Shown: positions 36,371 to 45,557, counted from the first letter of the stretch. The stretch: DNA of 64,000 nucleotides from Nocardioides allogilvus (GCF_003047285.1 NZ_PZYX01000001.1:372001-436000); one strand, 5' to 3'. Notes: generated by a model not told the origin, from the letters alone. Translations and numbers: made by a program.

Positions 36371-37176
36371 TGCGCACCTCACGTCTGCCGATGGCGCGTG
36401 TGGCCATCGCTTCGGTGGTCGTGCTCGCCCTGGCCGGCTGCGGCTCCGACGGTTCGTCGACGAGCGCACCCGAGCCCGAGCTCGTCAAGGACGGCGCCCT
36501 GAAGGTGTGCACGTCCCTGCCCTACGAGCCCTTCGAGTTCGAGCAGGGCGGTGAGGTCGTCGGCTTCGACATCGACCTCGTCAACGAAGTGGCCGCGGCG
36601 CTCGACGTCAAGGCGGAGTTCGTCAACGAGAACTTCGACGACATCGCCTCGGGGGAGCTGTTCAACGACGGGAGCTGCGACGTGGGCGTCGCCGCCATGT
36701 CGATCAACGGCGACCGGGCCCGCGTCGTCGACTTCTCCAGCCCCTACTTCAACGCCGCGCAGGTGATGGTGGTGCAGAAGGGCAGCGGGATCGACGACCT
36801 CAGCGACCTCGGCGGCGGGCGCATCGCCGTACAGGAAGCGACCACCGGCGAGCTCTATGCCAACGACCACGCGCCGACCAACACCCAGATCGTGTCCTAC
36901 AAGAACGTCCAGGACGTCGACTCCGCGCTCAGCGGCGGCGCCGTCGACGCCGGCATCTACGACAACAACATCGTCGGTGACGCCATCAAGCGGCACCCCG
37001 ACTTCGAGGTCGTCTCCGAGTTCGACACGGGCGAGCAGTACGGCATGGCGGTGGAGAAGGACGGCAACGTCGACCTCCTGCGCGTCATCAACGAGGTGCT
37101 CGCCGACATCCAGGAGAGCGGTCGCTACGACGAGATCTACGAGACCTGGTTCGGCAAGGCCAAGGCCCAGAAGTAG
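36370..37176 (+). CDS. Amino-acid-type extracellular solute-binding lipoprotein, coupled to the conservon
   Basis: Periplasmic-binding-protein fold (SBP family 3), 268 aa, with signal peptide and lipobox (LAGC, Cys near residue 24). Motifs are 'LKVCTSLPYEPFEFEQGGEVVGFDIDLVNEVA', 'VGVAAMSINGDRARVVDFSSPYF' and 'YDEIYETWFGK' at the end. The start shares one base with the CvnD stop. No ABC permease or ATPase follows; the next gene is convergent. It may deliver ligand to the CvnA sensor or serve a distant transporter. Confidence 0.92.
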   Translation: MRTSRLPMARVAIASVVVLALAGCGSDGSSTSAPEPELVKDGALKVCTSLPYEPFEFEQGGEVVGFDIDLVNEVAAALDVKAEFVNENFDDIASGELFNDGSCDVGVAAMSINGDRARVVDFSSPYFNAAQVMVVQKGSGIDDLSDLGGGRIAVQEATTGELYANDHAPTNTQIVSYKNVQDVDSALSGGAVDAGIYDNNIVGDAIKRHPDFEVVSEFDTGEQYGMAVEKDGNVDLLRVINEVLADIQESGRYDEIYETWFGKAKAQK

Positions 37177-37530
37177 CTAGCGGTTGATCAGGTAGATCCC
37201 GACCGCCGAGGGGATCAGCCCGACGAGCAGCCACGGGGTGAGCGGCTTCTTGCCGTGGATCACGAACGCGACCGCGATCGCGATCACGCCGAACGCGCCG
37301 GCGATCAGGCACAGGCCGACCTGGGCACCGGGGCGCGGGTTGTCGAGGAAGAGCGCCGCGATGATCAGGCCCATCACCAGGTGGAAGATCGTGGTCACGG
37401 CGAGCGCGGACATCACCCAGCGCTGCACGCGGGTGAGGCTCTTGTTCTCGGACGCGTGATCGCGCACCGGGCGTGGTGCGTTGGGGTCCATCAGGTGTCG
37501 CGCGCGGCGGGGCTGGGCGGGCTCGGTCAT
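37177..37530 (-). CDS. Small membrane protein, unknown function
   Basis: 117 aa. A basic N-terminal segment (1-33) precedes three predicted helices (about 37-60, 68-90 and 96-115). No family recognised. It abuts the solute-binding gene tail to tail with no gap, so there is no room for a separate terminator. It lies 29 bp downstream of the antiporter gene and may be its last partner. Confidence 0.6.
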   Translation of the reverse strand: MTEPAQPRRARHLMDPNAPRPVRDHASENKSLTRVQRWVMSALAVTTIFHLVMGLIIAALFLDNPRPGAQVGLCLIAGAFGVIAIAVAFVIHGKKPLTPWLLVGLIPSAVGIYLINR

Positions 37531-37559
37531 CTCGGTCTCTCGGTCGGGGTGTCAGGGGC

Positions 37560-38666
37560 TCAGGGAGCGATGGTCAAGAAGATGAAGGCCGCCAGCAGGA
37601 CGAGGTGCACGCCGCCCTGCAGGGGCTTGGCACGACCTGGGACCACGGTCAGGATGGCGACGACCACGGTCAGGAACAGCAGCACGATCTGCACGTTGTC
37701 GAGACCGAGGGACAGCGGCCCGTCGAGCCAGATCGACGCGACGGCGAGGGTCGGGATGGTCAGGCCGATCGAGGCCATGGCCGAGCCGAACGCGAGATTG
37801 AGGCTGACCTGGACCCGCTCGCGGGCGGCGGCGCGGACTGCCGCGATCGACTCCGGCATCAGCACGAGGAGGGCGATCGCGACACCGACGACGGCGTTCG
37901 GGAAGCCGACCGCCGCGACGCCGTCCTCGATGGCCGGCGAGACGATCTTGGCCAGGCCGACGACGGCGACGAGCGAGACGACGAGGAGCCCGGCGCTCCA
38001 CGCGGTCGTGCGGTTGTCCGGCGGGTCGGCGTGCCCGTCGTCGTCCGCGTCCACGTGACCACCCGAGCCGAGCGTCTCGCCGTCGCGGTCGACGGGCAGG
38101 AAGAAGTCACGGTGCCGGATCGTCTGGGTGAAGACGAACAGGCCGTAGAGAACGAGCGAGGCGATGGCCGCGAAGGCGAGCTGCGGGCCGGTGTAGACGG
38201 GACCGGGCTCGGACATGGTGAACGACGGCAGCACCAGGCAGACCGTGGCCAGCGTGACGACGGTGGCGAGCATGGAGCCGGTGCCCTCGGGGTTGAACAC
38301 CGCGAGGTGGTGCTTCAGCGCGCTGACCAGCAGTGACAGGCCGAGGATGCCGTTGATGCTGATCATCACGGCAGCGAAGACGGTGTCGCGGGCGAGACCG
38401 GAGGTGTCCTTGTCGGCGGTGATCATCAGCGTGATGATCAGCGCCACCTCGATGACCGTGACGGCGACCGCGAGCACCAGCGAGCCGAGCGGTTCGCCGA
38501 CCCGGTGGGCGACGACCTCGGCGTGGTGGACCGCTGCCAGCACGGCTCCCACCAGCACCACGGCGACGAGGGTCAGCACTGCTGCGCCCGGGTGGCGCCC
38601 CCAGGTCGCGGCGAGCAGGAGCGCAGCGAGGACTGGCGTGAGCGAGGTCCAGAGCGGGCGCGGCAT
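37560..38666 (-). CDS. Calcium/proton antiporter (ChaA-like, CaCA family)
   Basis: Cation/proton exchanger, 368 aa with about 10-11 membrane helices in two halves. The two inverted-repeat motifs are visible as 'GEPLGSLVLAVAVTVIEVALI' and 'VGVAIALLVLMPESIAAVRAA', with the conserved Glu in each. A His/Asp-rich cytoplasmic loop ('DADDDGHADPPDN') separates the halves, as in family members. It exports calcium or sodium; specificity is inferred. Confidence 0.9.
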   Translation of the reverse strand: MPRPLWTSLTPVLAALLLAATWGRHPGAAVLTLVAVVLVGAVLAAVHHAEVVAHRVGEPLGSLVLAVAVTVIEVALIITLMITADKDTSGLARDTVFAAVMISINGILGLSLLVSALKHHLAVFNPEGTGSMLATVVTLATVCLVLPSFTMSEPGPVYTGPQLAFAAIASLVLYGLFVFTQTIRHRDFFLPVDRDGETLGSGGHVDADDDGHADPPDNRTTAWSAGLLVVSLVAVVGLAKIVSPAIEDGVAAVGFPNAVVGVAIALLVLMPESIAAVRAAARERVQVSLNLAFGSAMASIGLTIPTLAVASIWLDGPLSLGLDNVQIVLLFLTVVVAILTVVPGRAKPLQGGVHLVLLAAFIFLTIAP

Positions 38667-38692
38667 GGGCCAACCCTAGAGAGTGGTCCTCA

Positions 38693-39712
38693 TCAGCCGT
38701 CGGGCGAGTTCAGCTTCGCGAGTCGTTCGGTGAGCTTCTCCACCCGGTGGGAGTTGCCCTTCAGGTCGACGTACTGCTGGCCGAAGATCGCGAGCAGGGC
38801 GTCGTCGAGACGACGGACTGCACCAGCGGGATAGCGGTAGCCCATCCGTCGGATGATTGCGTCGGCGTCGACAGAGGTGAGCAGCCCGTCGAGCTCGTCG
38901 AGCGAGGTGATGCCCAGCTCGAGCATCAGGCCGCCGATCCAGCCGTAGTGGTCGGTGTGCGACCAGCCGGCGTCGGCGTACTGCCCGGCCAGGAAGGCTG
39001 CCAGCTCCTGCCCGCTGATGCGCGGGTCGCTGGGATCGGCCTCGCCGGGGGAGACCGGGGCCACCGCCTGGAGACGCTCGCGGATGGTGGAGAACTCCCG
39101 GTCGGCGAGCTCGAGCAGCCCGGCCGCCAGTGTGAAGCGGCGGTCGAGGTCGGGGACGTACTCCTCCGGGACGGTGCCCTTGTAGCGGATGTCGTGCTCG
39201 AACTCGGCCCACGCGTGCTGCAGCACGGTGCGCACCTGCACGCTCGCCCGGTGGCCGCGCACCTCGTCGTACGGCGCCTGGTGCACCTCGTCGTCCGGGG
39301 GATCGGGCGTCACCAGGAGGTGCCGGCTGGCGTAGCCGAAGCCGCCGGCACGCGCGGTCTCCTGGCCCATGTCGCGGTCGTCGAGGATCGTCAGCTCGTC
39401 GTCGAGGAGCTCCGCGACCGCGGCCACGTCGCTGTGGACGTAGGTGATGACACGCACGCCGATCTGGTCGGTGATCTGGACGAGGGGATCGGGGTAGAGG
39501 AGCTGGTCGCCGACGGTCCGCGCGGCCTTGGCGGCGAACGACGCGACGCTCTTCGTCCGGCCGGTGACGCTGAGGTAGTTGATGCCGGCGTCGTCGAGCA
39601 GGGTGGTGATCAGCTCGACGAAGTGCTCGGTCGGCTCCACCAGTCCCGGCTGTAGTGCGGCATAGGCGCGCACGGCCTCGCGTACGGGCAGGTCAGTGGG
39701 GGGCACGGGCAC
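38693..39712 (-). CDS. RelA/SpoT-type (p)ppGpp synthetase domain protein (small alarmone synthetase) with C-terminal extension
   Basis: Likely makes (p)ppGpp from GTP/GDP and ATP. The GTG at 39712 gives 339 aa, longer than typical small synthetases (about 200-260). Synthetase motifs are 'VTGRTKSVASFAAKA', 'DQIGVRVITYVHS', 'YASRHLLVT' and 'VQVRTVLQHAWAEFEHDIRYK'. No hydrolase HD domain is seen. Residues about 230-339 are helical and may be an unnamed regulatory domain. A GTG at 39706 is an alternative start. Confidence 0.88.
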   Translation of the reverse strand: MPVPPTDLPVREAVRAYAALQPGLVEPTEHFVELITTLLDDAGINYLSVTGRTKSVASFAAKAARTVGDQLLYPDPLVQITDQIGVRVITYVHSDVAAVAELLDDELTILDDRDMGQETARAGGFGYASRHLLVTPDPPDDEVHQAPYDEVRGHRASVQVRTVLQHAWAEFEHDIRYKGTVPEEYVPDLDRRFTLAAGLLELADREFSTIRERLQAVAPVSPGEADPSDPRISGQELAAFLAGQYADAGWSHTDHYGWIGGLMLELGITSLDELDGLLTSVDADAIIRRMGYRYPAGAVRRLDDALLAIFGQQYVDLKGNSHRVEKLTERLAKLNSPDG

Positions 39713-39739
39713 AGCCTCTCAGATTCGCGGGCCGCAAAG

Positions 39740-39777
39740 TGTCCACAGGGCAGGTGCGCCTGCGGCCTGTCCACAGG
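39740..39777 (+). repeat. Direct repeat TGTCCACAGG x2 (DnaA-box-like)
   Basis: TGTCCACAGG occurs at 39740-39749 and 39768-39777, 28 bp apart, in the 156-bp gap between divergent genes. Each resembles a DnaA box. Confidence 0.4.
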
Positions 39778-39868
39778 TCGTACGCCGCAACGCCGGTGTT
39801 GTCGGTGGACGTGGCCACGGTGGGTAGGGCGTCAGGACGACGCACACCACCACCGAAGGAGGACCCAG

Positions 39869-40225
39869 ATGACCCACCACGCACGGACCGGCGACCGGCT
39901 CAGCCTCACTCCCGCCCTCGACACCGGAGAGGCAGCCTTCCTCGCCGGCTTCGGCCGCCGCCGCGGCCAGGTGGCCCGGATCTGGCCAGGACAGCCAGCA
40001 GTGCCGTCGCCCTGGCTTCCCTGTGACGAGGGGTGCTGCCTGGTGCTGGCGGCGGCGTCGGTCGCAGCGGGGCAGTGGCTGCGGTTCCTGATCGCCGAGT
40101 TCCTCGGCGAGGGCCACCAGGTCGACGGCTCGCTCGACGTGCCCGGACCGTGCGGGCGGGGGTCGGCGCTGCTCATCGTGGAGGGCGGTGAGGTCTTCGA
40201 GGGCGAGCTGGGGGATGCGTCGTGA
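39869..40225 (+). CDS. Hypothetical protein (118 aa)
   Basis: Family not recognised. The start follows GGAGGACCC, a strong site. It has no signal peptide. The sequence is compact and moderately hydrophobic in the middle ('GCCLVLAAASVAAGQWLRFLIAEFLG') and contains a CDEGCC cluster. The stop lies 27 bp from the convergent mug gene. Confidence 0.6.
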   Translation: MTHHARTGDRLSLTPALDTGEAAFLAGFGRRRGQVARIWPGQPAVPSPWLPCDEGCCLVLAAASVAAGQWLRFLIAEFLGEGHQVDGSLDVPGPCGRGSALLIVEGGEVFEGELGDAS

Positions 40226-40252
40226 CCCGGCCGTGTCGTGGGTGGAGCCGGT

Positions 40253-40822
40253 TCAGCCGAGGATCCCCGCAGCGCGTGCCGGCTCGGCATAGGCAGCGGC
40301 GAGGGTGGCCACCGTGTGGTGGGCGTTCAGGCCGCTGGGGTTGGGCACGACCCACAGCTCGGCCTCGCCCAGCGGCTGCGGTTGCCGCCCGGCGGTGGCC
40401 TTGCGGTCCCCGAACGCCAGGCGGTAGGCGGTGATGCCGGCGACCGCGACGACGCGCGGTCGGAGCGTGGTGACGAGCTCGAGCAGTCGCGCGCCGCCGG
40501 CCCGCAGCTCGTCGGGCGTGAGCTCGTCGGCGCGCACGGTGGCCCGGGGGGCGAGGTTGGTGATGCCGAGGCCGCGCGAGCGGAAGTAGGCGCGGTCCTC
40601 GTCGTCCATGCCCGCAGCGGCATCGATGGGGCGATCGATGATCCCGGCCTGCAGCAGCGCGGGGTAGAAGCGGTTCACCGGGTGCGCGAAGTGGGTCTGT
40701 GTCGCTGCGGTCCACAGGCCGGGATTGATGCCGACGAAGACTAGCCGCACGTCCGGGCCGACGAGGTCGGGGACCTCGGTGTCACGGAACGACTCGAGCT
40801 CGGCGCGGGTGAACAGGGCCAT
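40253..40822 (-). CDS. mug: Mismatch-specific uracil/thymine DNA glycosylase
   Basis: Removes uracil or thymine opposite guanine in DNA base-excision repair; 189 aa, typical. The ATG at 40822 was chosen (an earlier ATG at 40840 is possible). Family motifs are 'VFVGINPGLWTAATQTHFAHP' near residue 29 and 'VVPNPSGLNAHHTVATLAAAY' near the end. It stands alone in a repair-unrelated neighbourhood. I see no SOS box upstream. Confidence 0.9.
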   Translation of the reverse strand: MALFTRAELESFRDTEVPDLVGPDVRLVFVGINPGLWTAATQTHFAHPVNRFYPALLQAGIIDRPIDAAAGMDDEDRAYFRSRGLGITNLAPRATVRADELTPDELRAGGARLLELVTTLRPRVVAVAGITAYRLAFGDRKATAGRQPQPLGEAELWVVPNPSGLNAHHTVATLAAAYAEPARAAGILG

Positions 40823-40890
40823 GGCGTCGAGCCTAGGCACTGCGCGCTGCGCGGGCGGAACCCGGTCGCGCGGGCTATCGTCCTAGTGCC

Positions 40891-41424
40891 ATGAGCCCAA
40901 GAACTCTGCGTGCCAGCGCCGCGTGCTGCGTCTTCGTGCTCGTGAGCGTCCTGGGCTGCGGGAGCGACTCAGGCGATGGGAACGCGACCGACACCTCGAC
41001 GACCGAATCGGCTCCGTCCGAGTCCGGCTCGCCGGGTTCCGACACCTCCACCGGCGCGGGGGGCCACGTCGTGGTCGGTGAGAGCGTCGAGCCCGGACAG
41101 GCCGTGATCGTGAGCGCGTCCAATGTGGACGGCGAGACCGCCGAGCGCGCCAGCGCGCTGGTCGACCAGAAGTCGGTCGACGCCTTCGTGTCCGCGACCG
41201 ACGCCCGCCTGGCCGCCGACGTGCGGACCGCCATCGAGGAGGTGCAGGTCCCGGACGACAGCACGCTGTTCGGTGCCGTCGTCTCGGTGGGCTGCCACAC
41301 CCCGACCGGCATCACCTGGTCCACGACGTTCGAGGGCATCGAGGTGGCGCCGGTGCTGCCCAAGTCGAAGGTGCAGTGCCTGGTGCCGGTCACCTCGGTG
41401 GCGCTGTTCCTCGTGCCCAGCTGA
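40891..41424 (+). CDS. Hypothetical lipoprotein
   Basis: 177 aa. The signal peptide ends in 'SVLGCGS', a lipobox with Cys near residue 23, followed by a Ser/Thr/Gly/Asp linker (to about 58) and a ~120-residue folded domain ('HVVVGESVEPGQAVIVS', 'VVSVGCHTPTGITWSTT'). Two Cys residues in the folded domain could form a disulfide. Family not recognised. It converges on the next gene 13 bp away. Confidence 0.68.
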   Translation: MSPRTLRASAACCVFVLVSVLGCGSDSGDGNATDTSTTESAPSESGSPGSDTSTGAGGHVVVGESVEPGQAVIVSASNVDGETAERASALVDQKSVDAFVSATDARLAADVRTAIEEVQVPDDSTLFGAVVSVGCHTPTGITWSTTFEGIEVAPVLPKSKVQCLVPVTSVALFLVPS

Positions 41425-41437
41425 GCCGGCCGGGGCG

Positions 41438-42856
41438 TCAGCGTCCGGCGGCAGTGGGGGTCGTGGGCGGCGGCGTGGTCGCGGTGGGGGTCGGGGACGG
41501 AGCCGGGGTGGGGGTCGGCGTCGGCGGCACGGGCGGCAGGATCGGCGGGAACGTGCCGTTGTAGTAGATGCCGACCCCGTTGGCGACCTTGCGCTCGACG
41601 CCGCCCGAGGACGGCTCGTTGATGACGCCCATCTCGCCGGTCACCTTGCGCGAGTAGAGCGTCGAGGAGCCGCCGCCGTCGAAGTTGAGCGCGCTCTCCG
41701 CGCCGAGCGCGCGCATCATGGTCGCGAGCTCCACCATGGTGTAGCCGCGGCTCACGGCCGAGCGGCCGTCGATCACCAAGAACAACAGCTTCCGGCCGTC
41801 GACGTCGATGCCCACCGCCGTACGCGGGTGCATGAGGCGGTCGTTGATGACCGTCTGCACCCCGTTGAGCAGCAGGGGACGGTCGCCGGACACGGCGACG
41901 GTGGCCCCGGGCTTGGCCTTGTACTTGAAGGTCGCCTTGCGCCCGACCTTGAGGTCCCGCAGCAGCTTGGCGGCCGAACCGCGCCCGACCATGACCTGTC
42001 CCTTGACCTTGCGGCCCTTGGACAGGATGCCCTTGTTGGAGACGATCTTGCCGTTGACGACGACGACCTCGCGGGCCTTCTTGTCCCCGTCGGTGACGGA
42101 GTAGCCCTTGGTCCAGCCCCAGTCGCTCGTGTAGACACCGATCGAGTCCGGGGCGATGGTGGGGGCGTTCAGGCCGCTGACGGGCCAGCGCGGACGCTGG
42201 CGGAGCTTGGTCCGCGTCACCATCGGGCCGACCTGCGGCTGGCCGGCGGAGTCGAGGTAGAACGAGGCGTTCTCGGGGATCCAGCCGCTGGCCGAGCCCT
42301 GGACCAGGCCGCGCTGGCGGTCGATGCCGACGCCGAGGGCGGCCCCGGTGTCGGAGATGTCGAAGAAGTCGCCGTTCACCGCCCCGATGACACCTTCCGC
42401 GGCACCCAGCTTGCTGACGGTCTTGGTACGGACGGCGTACTTGGCGCCGAGGTAGTCCAACGAGATGTTCGGGGCGTTGAGGTCGACGGTGAGCAGGTTG
42501 GCGCGGATCGGGCCGCGGTAGTCGGTCTGGTCCCACTCGCGGATGGTCATGCCGGGGGCGATCTCGTAGGTCACGTCGCTGGTCACCGTGGCCGGCTCGT
42601 CGCGGGTGCCGCGGGGCAGCTGGCGCGCGATCCGTGCGCGCACGCCGTCGGAGGTCTGTCCCGGCCTGCCCATGACCGTCCCGGGCTCGCGGAGCGCACG
42701 CCGCTGGAGCGGCCCGAGGCCGTCACCGTCGCCCTGGGCGGACGAGGTGGGACGGACGCTCTCGGGCGAGGAGAGGGCAGGCGCGGCGACGGCGAGCATC
42801 GAGCACCCGAGGGCACCGGCGAGCAGGGCAGAGGTCACGCGTGTGGAGGAAGGCAC
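41438..42856 (-). CDS. Secreted phosphodiester glycosidase-family protein (NAGPA domain)
   Basis: Exported protein, 472 aa from the GTG at 42856 (upstream 'CTGGAG'; an ATG at 42937 is possible). A signal peptide (about 1-30) is followed by a linker and the NAGPA domain: 'GAVNGDFFDISDTG', 'NDRLMHPRTAVGIDVDGRKLLFLVIDGRS', 'ATMMRALGAESALNFDGGGSSTLY'. A Pro/Thr-rich tail (about 437-472) ends the protein. Related domains cleave GlcNAc from phosphodiester-linked glycans; the target here may be a cell-wall polymer. Confidence 0.85.
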   Translation of the reverse strand: MPSSTRVTSALLAGALGCSMLAVAAPALSSPESVRPTSSAQGDGDGLGPLQRRALREPGTVMGRPGQTSDGVRARIARQLPRGTRDEPATVTSDVTYEIAPGMTIREWDQTDYRGPIRANLLTVDLNAPNISLDYLGAKYAVRTKTVSKLGAAEGVIGAVNGDFFDISDTGAALGVGIDRQRGLVQGSASGWIPENASFYLDSAGQPQVGPMVTRTKLRQRPRWPVSGLNAPTIAPDSIGVYTSDWGWTKGYSVTDGDKKAREVVVVNGKIVSNKGILSKGRKVKGQVMVGRGSAAKLLRDLKVGRKATFKYKAKPGATVAVSGDRPLLLNGVQTVINDRLMHPRTAVGIDVDGRKLLFLVIDGRSAVSRGYTMVELATMMRALGAESALNFDGGGSSTLYSRKVTGEMGVINEPSSGGVERKVANGVGIYYNGTFPPILPPVPPTPTPTPAPSPTPTATTPPPTTPTAAGR

Positions 42857-42990
42857 GCGCTCCAGAGTAAAGGCGCGGCGAAGCCTGCCGGACGAGGTCG
42901 GTGGCGTGTCGGTGCTGGGCGGTCGGGGCGTCATCACCAGTGGAAGACGAACCCACCGCGGGGAAGGTTGTCGCCACTAGGCTGCCCGGC

Positions 42991-44151
42991 GTGGCTGCGC
43001 GCGAGGACAACGTCTTCATCGAGGGGGACAACCTCGAGGTGCTCCCCACCCTCGAGCCGGGCAGCGTCGACCTGATCTACACCGACCCGCCCTACAACAC
43101 CGGCAACGACTTCGCCTACGCCGATTCGTTCCGCTCCGACGGGGGCGGCCGCGCGAGCCGGCACGAGGCCTGGGTGGCGATGATGCGCCCGCGCCTGGTG
43201 GCGATGCGCGACGTCCTGGCCGACACGGGCGCGCTCTTCATCAGCATCGACGACAACGAGGCGGCGTACCTCCGACTGCTGCTCGACGAGGTCTTCGGCG
43301 AGGCCAACTTCCTCGCCCAGGTCGTCGTCAACCTCAATCCGAAGGGCCGCCAGCTCGGCGGGGGCTTCGCGACCAGTCACGAATACCTCTTCGCCTACGC
43401 CCGCGACGCCAAGCAGTGCGTCCTCGACGCCAGCAGCCCCGACACGGTCAACGCCGACGACTTCCCGCTCCTCACCGACGACGGGCGCGCCTTCCGCCAC
43501 CTCCCGCTGCGCAACACCAACAAGAAGTTCAACCCGGTCACCTCGCGCACCCTGCACTTTCCCGTGTACGGCGACCCGCTGACCGGCGCCGTCGCGACGA
43601 CCGACTTCGACGGCGCCCAGGAGGTGTGGCCGGTCTTCGGCGACGGCCGGCCCGCGGTGTGGCGCTGGTCGCGCCCGCGCATCGACGAGCGGCCCGACGA
43701 CCTGGTGTGCCGCGAGATCAACGGTCGCAACGGGACCCGCGTGGATGTCTTCCAGCGCGACTGGCTGCACCGCGACGGGGGCCGCCGCAAGAAGCTCACC
43801 ACGATCTGGCTCTCCGAGGAGATCGGCTCCACCGACACGGCAGTCGCGGAGCTGAAGGGGCTGATCGGGCACGTCTTCGAGTCGCCCAAGCCGACCGGGC
43901 TGGTCCGGCGCATCCTCGCCACGATGCCGCCCGACGCGGTGGTGCTCGACCCCTTCGCCGGCAGCGGCACGACAGGTCACGCCGTCGCGCTCGCCAACGC
44001 CGCTGACGCAGGCACGCGTCGCTGCATCAGCATCAACTCCGGCGAGCCCACCCGGCCGGGCTCGAACGCCGCCAACGCGGGCTTCGCCACGGTCGCCGAC
44101 ATCACCCGCGCCCGGCTCGCCGCGGTCGCGGAGCGGCACGGCTCGAGCTAG
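42991..44151 (+). CDS. Site-specific DNA adenine methyltransferase, type III Mod-like (orphan)
   Basis: Probable N6-adenine methyltransferase, 386 aa from the GTG at 42991. Motif IV is 'DLIYTDPPYNTGNDF' (about 25-39) and motif I is 'DPFAGSGTTGHAVALAN' (about 320-336), the beta-class order. The C-terminal 'NAGFATVADITRARLAAVAE' matches Mod subunits. No Res (helicase-nuclease) gene is adjacent, so it cannot act as a complete type III system here. It is shorter than typical Mod (about 550-650 aa). It overlaps the next convergent gene by 4 bp. Confidence 0.9.
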   Translation: MAAREDNVFIEGDNLEVLPTLEPGSVDLIYTDPPYNTGNDFAYADSFRSDGGGRASRHEAWVAMMRPRLVAMRDVLADTGALFISIDDNEAAYLRLLLDEVFGEANFLAQVVVNLNPKGRQLGGGFATSHEYLFAYARDAKQCVLDASSPDTVNADDFPLLTDDGRAFRHLPLRNTNKKFNPVTSRTLHFPVYGDPLTGAVATTDFDGAQEVWPVFGDGRPAVWRWSRPRIDERPDDLVCREINGRNGTRVDVFQRDWLHRDGGRRKKLTTIWLSEEIGSTDTAVAELKGLIGHVFESPKPTGLVRRILATMPPDAVVLDPFAGSGTTGHAVALANAADAGTRRCISINSGEPTRPGSNAANAGFATVADITRARLAAVAERHGSS

Positions 44152-45557
44152 AGGCCCGCGGCCTTCTCGAGCGCGGCGAGCTCGTCGTCGAGGTAGGTCA
44201 GCAGCCGCTGCAGGTGGGGCACCGTCCGCCGGCAGCCGGTGAGGCCGAAGCCCATGTTGCCGTCGTAGGACACGCAGGTGATGTTGAGCGCCACGCCGTT
44301 GATCGGGATGGAGAGCGGGTACTGGCCGACCTGCTTGGCACCGTTGAAGTACTGCGTGGTGCGTGAACCGGGCACGTTGCTGATCGCGACGTTGAACGGT
44401 GGACGCACGACCCCCTGCAGCCGCAGCATCGGGATCAGGAACGACGGAGTCATGCCGAGCGCGCTCATCGCCATGATCTGGGTCGGTGTCATCGAGGCGA
44501 GCGCGGCCTTGCCCGCCTTCATCGAACGGTGGATGTTCGCGAGCCGGTCGCCCGGGTCGGCCAGGTCGGTGCCGAGCTGGACCATCACGGAGCCGACCGC
44601 GTTGCCACCGTCGGCGGAGGCGTTGCTCGGCGCCTTGGCGTGGAGACCGACCGGCACCATGGAGACCATCGAGGCGTCGGGCAGCGCGTCGAAGTCGAGG
44701 AGGTACTGCCGCAGTGCGCCGCTGCACATCGCCAGCACGACGTCGTTGATCGTCGTGCCGGTGGCCTTGCCGATGCTCGTCATCCTCGCGATCTCCCACT
44801 GCTGGCCCGCGAAGCGCCGCGAGCCGGTGATCGGCTGGTTGAACATCGTGCGAGGGGCATACAGCGACAGCGCCGACGTCTCGTTGCGCAGGCTCTTGTT
44901 GAGCGTCTTGACCAGCGCCCCGGGCATCCCGGCCGCGTCGGCGCTGACTGCCAGCGCCGAGCGCAGCGCCGAGAGCGGCACCTCGGACAGGGACTGCTGG
45001 GTGGTCGCGCGGGCCTTCTCCACCTTCGCCCGCGCAGGTCGCGCTGCCCACAGCGGCGGCATGTCGCGTTCGTCGGGATCGGACGACATGCTGTTCGCCA
45101 TCAGCCGCATCGCGGAGATGCCGTCGACGAGCCCGTGGTGCATCTTGGTGTAGACGGCGATCCGGCCGTCGTTGAGTCCTTCGATGATGTGGCTCTCCCA
45201 CAGCGGCCGCTCGCGGCCCAGCCGCTGGGAGTGCAGGCGCGAGCACAGGTCGAGCAGCTCACGGACGCGTCCCGGCTGGGGGAGGGCGCTGTGGCGCACG
45301 TGGTGCTCGATGTCGAACTGGGTGTCGTGCTCCCAGACGAACTGCCCGGCGGTCGTCAGGGAGCGCTTGGGGCGCTTGAGGAAGAGTGGTGCGATCTCCG
45401 CCTCGCTCGTGGTGCTCGCCTCGTAGATCTCCCGGGCGTAGTTGTCACCGGCACCCGCGGGCTTCTCGAACAGCTGGAGCCCCCCGACGTGCATCGGTTG
45501 CTTGCGGCTCTCGGCATACAGGAAAGCCACGGACGTCGGGTCGATCGGTGTCACCAT
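44148..45557 (-). CDS. Wax ester synthase/diacylglycerol acyltransferase (WS/DGAT)
   Basis: Transfers acyl groups from acyl-CoA to fatty alcohol or diacylglycerol, making storage lipids; 469 aa. The catalytic HHxxxDG motif is H140-H141-GLV-D145-G146 in 'YTKMHHGLVDGISAMRL'. Family features also include 'VAFLYAESRKQPMHVGGL' at the N-terminus and 'NVAISNVPGSRTTQYFNGAK' near the C-terminus. The ATG at 45557 follows GGAGGG. It is divergent from the FUSC gene with a 105-bp gap. Confidence 0.94.
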   Translation of the reverse strand: MVTPIDPTSVAFLYAESRKQPMHVGGLQLFEKPAGAGDNYAREIYEASTTSEAEIAPLFLKRPKRSLTTAGQFVWEHDTQFDIEHHVRHSALPQPGRVRELLDLCSRLHSQRLGRERPLWESHIIEGLNDGRIAVYTKMHHGLVDGISAMRLMANSMSSDPDERDMPPLWAARPARAKVEKARATTQQSLSEVPLSALRSALAVSADAAGMPGALVKTLNKSLRNETSALSLYAPRTMFNQPITGSRRFAGQQWEIARMTSIGKATGTTINDVVLAMCSGALRQYLLDFDALPDASMVSMVPVGLHAKAPSNASADGGNAVGSVMVQLGTDLADPGDRLANIHRSMKAGKAALASMTPTQIMAMSALGMTPSFLIPMLRLQGVVRPPFNVAISNVPGSRTTQYFNGAKQVGQYPLSIPINGVALNITCVSYDGNMGFGLTGCRRTVPHLQRLLTYLDDELAALEKAAGL

